From: an uncultured Clostridia bacterium
GTDB lineage: Bacteria > Bacillota_I > Bacilli_A > RF39 > UBA660
Assembly: GCA_947304495.1 (NCBI GenBank)
Contig: CAMZBG010000034.1
Location: forward strand, 1-12,766
Reading direction: 5' to 3'
Length of the DNA stretch: 12,766 bases
Below are positions 6,499 to 12,766 of the stretch, in pieces (the stretch's first letter is position 1; every line of letters starts with the position of its first letter). The notes under the pieces are model-generated. The model saw nothing but the letters and a program-made list of their open reading frames with translations. It made no database searches and was not told where the DNA came from. Both the position numbers and the translations under genes were made by a program.

Positions 6499-7674
6499 TT
6501 ATCTCCTCTCTAATATGCAGATGCTCTCTATATGATGTGTTTGCGGAAACATATCAACGATACTGATACCTGATATTGCATAATTATCTAATAATTTAAT
6601 ATCTCTAACTAAAGTCATTGGATCACATGATACATATACTATTTTAGAAATATTTGATTCGTTTAAAAGCTTAATTGTATGTTTATCTAGACCAATTCTT
6701 GGAGGATCGACGATTATAGTGTTACCTGTTATAGTTTCACTTGTTATTTTAGAGACATCTTTATGGATAAAGTTAGTGTTAGTTATATTGTTAATTAAGG
6801 CATTTTCTTTAGCATCTTTAATAGCATCTTCAATTATTTCAATACCTAAAATACTTTTTACATGTTTAGCTACATAGAGAGTAATACTACCAACACCACA
6901 ATAAAGATCAGTAACAATATCATTTTTATTAAATTCTCCTAATCTTACTATTTCATCATAAAGATTACTAATATTAGTAGTGTTTATTTGAAAGAATGAT
7001 TTATTTGATACTTTATATTTAAGATTACCAATAGTTATATAGCCAGGTTCTTGATAATATTTACAAGTATTGTTTATGTAGATAGCTAGGCAGTAATCTT
7101 TTAAGCTATCTATTTTCATATTACCGGTAATATCTAATACTAGACCATCATCATATTCACGAATAGTTATTTTCTTTACTGATTTAGTATTCTCTTTTTG
7201 AATTAGATTATATAATTCATTAATTTTATCACTGACAAGTAAACATCTATCTATTTTGATAACATTATCAAATTCAGATACTAAACCTAGATTATTATCA
7301 TTATGAAAAGTAATCTTATTACGATAATGATAAATATTATTACTAGGGATTATTTTAGGATTTATATCAATATTAAGATATTTTTTAAAGATATTTTTTA
7401 CTTTATTTTCTTTAAAAGCTAACTGTTTTTCATATGGAAGAATACTTATATTACAACCACCACAAATATCATAATATGGGCATTCTGGAAGTACTCTATC
7501 ATTACTTTTAGTAATGATATGGTTTATTCTACCAATATCATATTTGGGAAAAGACTTATAGATTTCTATATCCAAGAAGTCTCCAGGGATACTTTTAGGA
7601 ACAAAGATTATTTTATTATCTATTTTACCTATTCCCTTACCCATATGATCCATATCTGTTATTGCTATTTTCAT
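6499..7674 (-). CDS. rlmD: 23S rRNA (uracil-C5)-methyltransferase RlmD (RumA/TrmA family)
   Basis: A 391-residue SAM-dependent enzyme that makes 5-methyluridine in 23S rRNA. Domains in order: a short TRAM-like N-terminus (about 1-55, GKGIGKIDNKIIFVPKSIPG), an Fe-S cluster site C65, C71, C74 and C144 (CPYYDICGGC, then DRC), a central domain, and a Rossmann methyltransferase domain with SAM motif DLYCGVGSI (256-264), DPPR (323-326), catalytic C350 (YVSCDP) and general-base E383 (THHIES). Conservation of the cysteines argues for RlmD/RlmCD rather than the cluster-less TrmA. Family members differ in target (U1939, U747 or both), which the sequence alone does not settle. It starts 4 bp after the priA stop, with AAGG inside the priA end as SD, so it is cotranscribed with priA. 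Confidence 0.93.
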   Translation of the reverse strand: MKIAITDMDHMGKGIGKIDNKIIFVPKSIPGDFLDIEIYKSFPKYDIGRINHIITKSNDRVLPECPYYDICGGCNISILPYEKQLAFKENKVKNIFKKYLNIDINPKIIPSNNIYHYRNKITFHNDNNLGLVSEFDNVIKIDRCLLVSDKINELYNLIQKENTKSVKKITIREYDDGLVLDITGNMKIDSLKDYCLAIYINNTCKYYQEPGYITIGNLKYKVSNKSFFQINTTNISNLYDEIVRLGEFNKNDIVTDLYCGVGSITLYVAKHVKSILGIEIIEDAIKDAKENALINNITNTNFIHKDVSKITSETITGNTIIVDPPRIGLDKHTIKLLNESNISKIVYVSCDPMTLVRDIKLLDNYAISGISIVDMFPQTHHIESICILERR

Positions 7675-7678
7675 TTTA

Positions 7679-9853
7679 TCACAACCTTATTGGATTTACA
7701 TCGATACTAATATCTACTTTAGTATTTACTTTGTAGATATCATCTAATTTGTTTAGAATAGTATTTAATTTATCATCATATTTATATTTGATAATACACT
7801 GATAATGATACACATTATTCATCTTAAAGACACTGGCCATCGAAGGACCTAAGACAATAGTTTTTTCATTTAAATTTTTTCTTAAATATTCTCTAATCTT
7901 ATTAGCTTCTTTAAAACCTTCTTCATAATTACGGCTAGTAATATTAACTAGAGTAAGATAATAATATGGAGGATAATTTAAGATTTTTCTAATGTTCATT
8001 TCTTCATGATAAAAATCTAAATAATCATGATTTTTGGCATATTTAATACTATAGTGATCTGGATTATATGTTTGAATAACTACTTCACCTGATAAATCAC
8101 TTCTGCCAGCTCTACCGGACACTTGACTCAAAAGTTCAAAAGTTACTTCAGCACTTCTAAAATCAGGAATATTTAAAGACATATCGGCATTGATAACACC
8201 TACCAAAGTAACTAGAGGAAAATCTAGACCTTTAGCAATCATTTGTGTACCTAGTAAAATATCATATTTATGATCACCAAAATCAGATATTATTTTTTCA
8301 TGCATTCCTTTTCTACTAGTGGTGTCCATATCCATTCTGACTACTCTGGCTTTAAACATTTTATTTAATTCTTCCTCTAAACGTTCAGTACCAAGGCCAT
8401 AATCTTTCATGTTATCAGAACCACAAACAGGACATTTGTTGACATTTTTAATACTGTAATTACAATAATGACAACGATTAGTATTACTACTTTTATGATA
8501 TGTTAATGTAATGTCACAATTAGGACATTTAATAACATAACCACAATCGCGGCAAGTTAGCATTGAAGAATACCCTCTTCTATTTAAAAGTAAAATTACT
8601 TGTTCATGTTTTTTAATTTTTTCAGCTATCTTAGTAGATAAGATATTAGAAAGAATAAAATGACCTTTTTTTATTTCATTTTTCATATCAACAACAGTAA
8701 CATTTGGTAGTTTGCCACCACCAGCCCTTTTATCTAAAGTGAGTAATTCATAGACTCCTTTACGAGCTCTAGCAAACGATTCAAGCGATGGTGTAGCACT
8801 GCCTAAGATGACCGGAGCATGGTGATAGATACCTCTTTTCATGGCGACATCTCTAGCATGATATCGTGGATTATTCTCTTGCTTATAAGTACTTGAGTGT
8901 TCCTCATCAATAACGATAATACCAATATTATCTAGAGGAGCAAAGATGGCACTACGCGCACCGACTACGATTTTCACCTTACCTTCGATTATCTTACGGT
9001 ATTCATCATACTTTTCGGTGTCAGATAGACCACTATGTAAAATAGCTACTTCACTACCAAAACGAGTTACAAATCTATCTACAATTTGGGGAGTTAAACT
9101 TATTTCAGGAACTAACATAATAGCTGTTTTTCCTAGTTTTAATGCTCTATCTATAAGTTCCATATATACTTCTGTTTTACCACTGCCAGTAACACCATAT
9201 AATAAATATGGTTTATGTATAGATAGTTTTACAGAATCTACAACTTGTTGTTGGTCTTTGTTTAAGCTAACTAATTTATATTTACCGCTAGTATGACTTT
9301 GATATCTATTTACTTCAACATATTCTTCTTTAATAATACCATTTTTAATTAAGGTATTAATACTACTGGTTAAACTATTTACAAGTATTTTTTCTTCAAT
9401 AATTAGTTTTTCAATAATATCTATTTGGCCTTGATATTTACAAGTTTCAAGATAATTACAAGCTTCTTCATTAGTGATATTAAGGGATATATATCTATCT
9501 TTTTTAATACCAATATTAGTTTTATGACTAGCTTTAAGAGCTTTTGGTAACATAGCTTGATAAATACTTATTTTACTACATAATATTTCTTTTTGAATAG
9601 CAATACCAAGCGATAGCATTTCTTGATTGAGAATTGGTTTTTCATCACACAATTTTGCTATTTCTTTTAATTCATACTCTTCATTATATTTATTAGATAT
9701 TGAAGTAACAAAACCTTCAATTAATTTATTATTAAAGGGAACTAGAACACGATGACCAATTTGAATACTATTTTGTATGGTACTAGGAATAATATAAGTA
9801 AATTCACGATCAACCATTTTGCTACCATATTCGATTATTACTTTAGCATACAT
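7679..9853 (-). CDS. priA: Primosomal protein N', replication-restart helicase PriA
   Basis: A 724-residue superfamily 2 DNA helicase that recognises stalled forks and reloads the replisome. The N-terminal ~190 residues form the fork-binding region (YAKVIIEYGSKMVDREFTY, then IGHRVLVPF). Helicase motifs: Walker A GVTGSGKT (220-227), Walker B DEEH (316-319), GTQMIAKG (535-542) and QVSGRAGR (577-584). Eight cysteines in four pairs (434/437, 443/446, 461/464, 474/477) form the two zinc sites typical of PriA. Length is normal for the family. The SD AAGGAGATGG lies 5 bases before the ATG, and a strong promoter lies directly upstream. In Bacillus, priA is followed by def and fmt; here the next gene is rlmD. 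Confidence 0.97.
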   Translation of the reverse strand: MYAKVIIEYGSKMVDREFTYIIPSTIQNSIQIGHRVLVPFNNKLIEGFVTSISNKYNEEYELKEIAKLCDEKPILNQEMLSLGIAIQKEILCSKISIYQAMLPKALKASHKTNIGIKKDRYISLNITNEEACNYLETCKYQGQIDIIEKLIIEEKILVNSLTSSINTLIKNGIIKEEYVEVNRYQSHTSGKYKLVSLNKDQQQVVDSVKLSIHKPYLLYGVTGSGKTEVYMELIDRALKLGKTAIMLVPEISLTPQIVDRFVTRFGSEVAILHSGLSDTEKYDEYRKIIEGKVKIVVGARSAIFAPLDNIGIIVIDEEHSSTYKQENNPRYHARDVAMKRGIYHHAPVILGSATPSLESFARARKGVYELLTLDKRAGGGKLPNVTVVDMKNEIKKGHFILSNILSTKIAEKIKKHEQVILLLNRRGYSSMLTCRDCGYVIKCPNCDITLTYHKSSNTNRCHYCNYSIKNVNKCPVCGSDNMKDYGLGTERLEEELNKMFKARVVRMDMDTTSRKGMHEKIISDFGDHKYDILLGTQMIAKGLDFPLVTLVGVINADMSLNIPDFRSAEVTFELLSQVSGRAGRSDLSGEVVIQTYNPDHYSIKYAKNHDYLDFYHEEMNIRKILNYPPYYYLTLVNITSRNYEEGFKEANKIREYLRKNLNEKTIVLGPSMASVFKMNNVYHYQCIIKYKYDDKLNTILNKLDDIYKVNTKVDISIDVNPIRL

Positions 9854-9873
9854 AGTACCATCTCCTTAAAATA

Positions 9874-9902
9874 ATTATACAGATATAAGATAATAAAGTC
9901 AA
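9874..9902 (-). promoter_or_regulatory. Promoter of the priA operon
   Basis: Minus-strand TTGACT (9902-9897) and TATAAT (9879-9874) are separated by 17 bases, a near-perfect vegetative promoter. The -10 ends 20 bases before the priA ATG, so the leader is very short and little room remains for leader-based control. Confidence 0.85.
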
Positions 9903-9910
9903 TATTAGGC

Positions 9911-9922
9911 AAACAATTGTTT
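9911..9922. promoter_or_regulatory. 12-bp palindrome upstream of the priA promoter
   Basis: AAACAATTGTTT is a perfect palindrome that ends 9 bp upstream of the priA -35 box and lies between that promoter and the terminator of the upstream gene. It might be an operator, but short AT-rich palindromes are frequent in DNA of this composition. Confidence 0.25.
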
Positions 9923-9923
9923 C

Positions 9924-9951
9924 AAAACAAAAAGACAAATATATTTGTCTT
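9924..9951 (-). terminator. Terminator of the 178-residue gene
   Basis: A perfect 20-base palindrome (9932-9951; arms AAGACAAAT and ATTTGTCTT) overlaps the TAA stop and is followed on the minus strand by TTTGTTTT, the usual hairpin plus T-run layout. It separates this gene from the priA promoter. Confidence 0.7.
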
Positions 9952-10486
9952 ATGTTCTTTGAAAGTTATCTTTGTTTCTTTTATAATTAATTTGATTTAT
10001 TGTTCCTTGAATATCTATTTGTTCACTGACAGTTTTACTATTATATGTTGAGGCTAGATCCATAATAGTGACTAGTTCTTCACTCGGTTCATTTATTCTA
10101 TAGGCATATAGGACATATCCATTTTCAATTACATTACCTTCATGGATTGAAAATGCTTGTAATTCTTTAATTGAAATACTTTTCTCGGCTGGTTTACCTA
10201 GAGCTTGAGCACTATCATATAATTTTTTTAAATTTCTAAGGGGTATTTGGATAAAATTATCTTTATTTTGAAAATCTTCAAATTTTATCGTTGCCAAACT
10301 TATGAAGTCATCAAGATTTTTGATATTACCAAATGATACCGGTTTATTTTCTACACCATCAGTAAGTATATCTGCAGCTTGATAACTGGTAACAGCTTCA
10401 GTACCTAATTGGAGAATAAAAATAATGCTGCTATCGATATCACCAACTAACCAATCAAAACTATATTTAGTATTTATCTTATTCAT
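9950..10486 (-). CDS. Hypothetical protein, 178 residues
   Basis: I do not recognise this protein. It has no signal peptide, membrane helix, cysteine or catalytic motif that I can name. It begins MNKINTKYSFDWLVGDIDSS, has a hydrophobic strand IIFILQLG (21-28), mixed helical and strand segments, and a polar, basic C-terminus (INYKRNKDNFQRT). The start is supported by GTGGTGATATT before the ATG and by a consensus promoter 24 bases upstream. It is a single-gene unit with its own promoter and terminator, divergent from clpB. Its promoter lies close to the CIRCE element, so a link to heat-shock control is possible but unproven. Confidence 0.8.
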   Translation of the reverse strand: MNKINTKYSFDWLVGDIDSSIIFILQLGTEAVTSYQAADILTDGVENKPVSFGNIKNLDDFISLATIKFEDFQNKDNFIQIPLRNLKKLYDSAQALGKPAEKSISIKELQAFSIHEGNVIENGYVLYAYRINEPSEELVTIMDLASTYNSKTVSEQIDIQGTINQINYKRNKDNFQRT

Positions 10487-10509
10487 AATATCACCACTCT
10501 TCTATAATA

Positions 10510-10538
10510 AATATAACAATAAACATACTTTTTGTCAA
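10510..10538 (-). promoter_or_regulatory. Promoter of the 178-residue gene
   Basis: Minus-strand TTGACA (10538-10533, perfect) and TATATT (10515-10510) are 17 bases apart, with an extended TG one base before the -10. It is divergent from the clpB promoter; the two -35 boxes are about 50 bp apart. Confidence 0.8.
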
Positions 10539-10575
10539 AGATAACAATAGTGTTTTACAGTTATATTTACTCTTT

Positions 10576-10602
10576 TTAGCAATCTAACTTGACAATTGCT
10601 AA
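10576..10602 (+). promoter_or_regulatory. CIRCE element (HrcA operator) controlling clpB
   Basis: TTAGCAATC-N9-AATTGCTAA matches the CIRCE consensus TTAGCACTC-N9-GAGTGCTAA at 15 of 18 arm positions, with the exact 9-base spacer. It covers the clpB -35 box (10589-10594), so bound HrcA would block RNA polymerase. CIRCE with HrcA is the known heat-shock switch of clpB and dnaK in mycoplasmas and of groE and dnaK in Bacillota. hrcA itself is not in the window. Confidence 0.85.
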
Positions 10603-10616
10603 TTTTGTGCTATACT
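10589..10616 (+). promoter_or_regulatory. clpB promoter
   Basis: TTGACA (10589-10594) and TATACT (10611-10616) are 16 bases apart, with TG one base before the -10 (extended -10). Transcription should start near 10623, leaving a leader of under 20 bases that carries the SD AAAGGAG (10624-10630). The -35 lies inside the CIRCE spacer. Confidence 0.85.
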
Positions 10617-10638
10617 CTTTTATAAAGGAGATGGTATT

Positions 10639-12753
10639 ATGCAAGAAAATAATCCATTTGAAGAAAATTTAAAAGATGTATTAACAAAATATGGGCGTGA
10701 TATTACTGAAGAAGCTAGAAAAGGAAAAATAGATCCAGTTATTGGACGTGATGAAGAAATTCGTAGTATTACGAGAATCTTATCTAGAAAGACAAAAAAC
10801 AATCCAGTATTGGTAGGTGTTCCTGGAGTTGGTAAAACAGCTATTATCGAAGGACTTGCAACCCGTATTACCAAAGGAGATGTTCCTAATAATTTAAAGG
10901 ATAAAACTATTTGGTCTTTGGATATGGGGGCATTAATAGCAGGAGCAAAATATCGTGGTGAATTTGAAGAGAGATTAAAAGCTGTTTTAAAAGAAATAAA
11001 AGATTCTGATGGTAAGATTATTTTATTTATTGATGAAATTCATTTACTGGTTGGGGCAGGTGCTATGGAAGGAGCAATGGATGCTGGAAACTTGTTAAAA
11101 CCAATGTTGGCACGTGGAGAAATTTTATGTATTGGAGCTACAACTTTAAATGAATACCGAAAATATATTGAAAAAGATGGTGCTCTAGAAAGAAGATTCC
11201 AAAAAGTATTAGTCAATGAACCTACAGTAAGTGATACGATTGCTATCTTAAGAGGATTAAAACAACGTTTTGAGGTATATCATGGAGTTACTATTAAAGA
11301 TGCCGCTTTAATTAGTGCTGCTAATCTATCTAATAGATATATTACTGATAGATTTTTGCCAGATAAAGCAATTGATTTAGTGGATGAAGCTTGTGCCACA
11401 ATTAAAGTACAAATGGAATCTGTTCCAGTTAAACTAGATTATTTAACGAGAGAGATAATGACATTACAAATTGAAAGAGAATCTTTAAAGAAAGAAAAAG
11501 ATGATATTTCAATGAGACGAAAAGAAGAGATAGATAAAAAGCTAGTTGAATTAGAGAAAGAAGAAAAAGAGTTACGTGATAAATGGAATACAGAAAAAGA
11601 ACTTAGTGTTAAGATAAAGAATAAGCAAGCTGAGTTAGTTAAAGCTAATCATGAATTAGAACTGGCAGAAGCTGATTATGATTATGAAAAAGCGGCTGTT
11701 TTAAAACACGGAACAATTCCTAAACTTCAAGAAGAATTAGCAACATTTAAATTTAATAATGAAGCATCTTCCCTACTTAGTAATGTTGTCGATGAGGAAT
11801 CAATTGCTAGCATTGTTTCTAAATGGACTAATATTCCAGTTACAAAACTAGTAGGTAGTGAAAGGGATAAATTACTTAACTTAGAAGAAAACATGAAGAA
11901 AAGAGTAAAAGGACAAGATAAGGCTATTCATCTAGTAGCGGAAGCGATTAAAAGAGCACGTGCAGGGATAAAGGATCCGAATAGACCTATTGGTTCATTT
12001 ATGTTTCTAGGTCCTACTGGTGTTGGTAAGACAGAAGTTGCTAAAACGCTAGCTTATGAATTATTCGATGATGAAAAGCATATTGTCAGAATCGATATGT
12101 CTGAATATATGGAAAGTCATTCAGTATCACGTTTAGTTGGGGCTCCTCCAGGATATATTGGATACGATGAAGGTGGGCAATTAACTGAAGCAGTCAGAAG
12201 AAATCCATATTCAATTGTCTTATTTGATGAAATAGAAAAAGCACACAAAGATGTCTTTAATATTCTACTTCAAATACTAGATGATGGTAGAATTACTGAT
12301 TCAACTGGAAGAACAGTCGATTTTAAGAATACGATTATTATTATGACATCTAATCTTGGTAGTAATTATATTTTAAATAAAGAACCAAATCTAGATGAAT
12401 TATTAGATCAGGAATTAAGAAAAACGTTTAAGCCAGAATTTTTAAATCGTATCGATGAAATCATTACTTTTGATGCATTATCAAAAGATACGATATATGA
12501 AATATTAGATAACATTGTTAAAAACATTGAAGATCGATTAAAGGATAAAGCACTTAAGATAGTATTAACTGATAAAGCTAAGAATTATATTATTTCATCA
12601 GCATATAATGAATTATTTGGGGCAAGACCAATAAAGAGATATGTTACTAAAAATATTGAATCTTTAATTGCTAACAATATTCTTATGGATAAGATTAAAT
12701 TTAATAGTACGATTACTATCGATATTGATAAAGATAATTTTATAATAAAATAA
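10639..12753 (+). CDS. clpB: ATP-dependent disaggregase ClpB lacking the N-terminal domain
   Basis: A 704-residue hexameric Hsp100 that threads aggregated proteins through its pore together with DnaK. First AAA+ domain: Walker A GVPGVGKT (60-67), pore loop KYRGEFE (Y105), Walker B ILFIDE (128-133). The coiled-coil M domain spans roughly 259-385, including the ClpB-typical [16 protein letters not shown]. Second AAA+ domain: Walker A GPTGVGKT (458-465), pore loop [13 protein letters not shown] (Y506), Walker B IVLFDE (526-531), sensor 2 GARP (661-664). The full-length M domain and [12 protein letters not shown] favour ClpB over ClpC, and I see no ClpP-binding IGF-type loop. The usual ~145-residue N-terminal substrate-binding domain is absent: the protein begins just before NBD1, with a clean SD and promoter upstream, so this is native and not a truncation. 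Regulated by CIRCE/HrcA. Confidence 0.96.
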   Translation: MQENNPFEENLKDVLTKYGRDITEEARKGKIDPVIGRDEEIRSITRILSRKTKNNPVLVGVPGVGKTAIIEGLATRITKGDVPNNLKDKTIWSLDMGALIAGAKYRGEFEERLKAVLKEIKDSDGKIILFIDEIHLLVGAGAMEGAMDAGNLLKPMLARGEILCIGATTLNEYRKYIEKDGALERRFQKVLVNEPTVSDTIAILRGLKQRFEVYHGVTIKDAALISAANLSNRYITDRFLPDKAIDLVDEACATIKVQMESVPVKLDYLTREIMTLQIERESLKKEKDDISMRRKEEIDKKLVELEKEEKELRDKWNTEKELSVKIKNKQAELVKANHELELAEADYDYEKAAVLKHGTIPKLQEELATFKFNNEASSLLSNVVDEESIASIVSKWTNIPVTKLVGSERDKLLNLEENMKKRVKGQDKAIHLVAEAIKRARAGIKDPNRPIGSFMFLGPTGVGKTEVAKTLAYELFDDEKHIVRIDMSEYMESHSVSRLVGAPPGYIGYDEGGQLTEAVRRNPYSIVLFDEIEKAHKDVFNILLQILDDGRITDSTGRTVDFKNTIIIMTSNLGSNYILNKEPNLDELLDQELRKTFKPEFLNRIDEIITFDALSKDTIYEILDNIVKNIEDRLKDKALKIVLTDKAKNYIISSAYNELFGARPIKRYVTKNIESLIANNILMDKIKFNSTITIDIDKDNFIIK

Positions 12754-12766
12754 GAGAATTATTTAT

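Noticed and set aside
6125..6535. Plus-strand ORF of 136 residues
   Set aside because: Antisense shadow of the DUF218 gene, which has clear family motifs on the other strand.
8946..9296. Plus-strand ORF of 116 residues
   Set aside because: Antisense to the conserved helicase core of priA; no SD or recognisable domain.
10531..10548. CtsR operator near GTCAAAG
   Set aside because: Only one heptad-like GTCAAA is present; the second direct copy needed for a CtsR site is missing.
10620..10874. Minus-strand ORF of 84 residues over the clpB start
   Set aside because: Shadow of the conserved NBD1 of clpB and its promoter region.
10639..12753. ClpC or ClpE instead of ClpB
   Set aside because: The long M domain with the ClpB-typical [10 protein letters not shown] segment and the NBD2 sequence fit ClpB, and no zinc finger or ClpP-binding loop is visible.

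Overview
The window is strongly AT-rich, with mostly short intergenic gaps, Shine-Dalgarno sequences of the AAGGAG/GGAGA type and promoters close to the Bacillus-type consensus. UGA acts as a stop (it ends priA and the glycosyltransferase gene) and the tryptophan codons I translated are TGG, so this is the standard bacterial code and not the Mycoplasma code. A ClpB without its N-terminal domain behind a CIRCE operator, as in mycoplasmas, together with the base composition, suggests a low-GC Bacillota/Mycoplasmatota lineage (for example an uncultured gut RF39-like or related bacterium). This placement is inference; no rRNA marker is present.

Layout, left to right. (1) Positions 1-2440, minus strand: the N-terminal 813 codons of a large gene that runs off the left edge and has no stop in the window. 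Its start resembles a degenerate sigma-70 region 2, then a sigma region 4-like helix-turn-helix, then at least seven roughly 80-residue repeats that look like decayed region 4 modules. The last two visible repeats are almost identical in DNA sequence with a 243-bp period. The gene has its own near-consensus extended -10 promoter. (2) Positions 2539-5797, minus strand: an accessory-looking run of HD-domain phosphohydrolase, family 2 glycosyltransferase, an 86-residue protein of unknown function, and two different Nudix-fold proteins. It ends in a hairpin/T-tract terminator. (3) Positions 5875-9853, minus strand: a DUF218/YdcF-like protein, the 23S rRNA uracil methyltransferase RlmD and the replication-restart helicase PriA, closely packed behind a strong priA promoter. 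(4) Positions 9950-10486, minus strand: an unrecognised 178-residue protein with its own promoter and terminator. (5) Positions 10639-12753, plus strand: clpB, divergent from (4), with a CIRCE (HrcA) operator laid over its -35 box.

The right half is housekeeping: replication restart, rRNA modification and heat-shock disaggregation. The middle is a mixed small-molecule and sugar block whose joint purpose cannot be read from sequence. Transcription from the priA promoter could run through all minus-strand genes down to the terminator near 2522, because I see no convincing terminator in between; a weak internal promoter may lie near 5176-5204. The most unusual element is the sigma-like repeat protein. 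No rRNA, tRNA, CRISPR array, transposase or integrase was seen.
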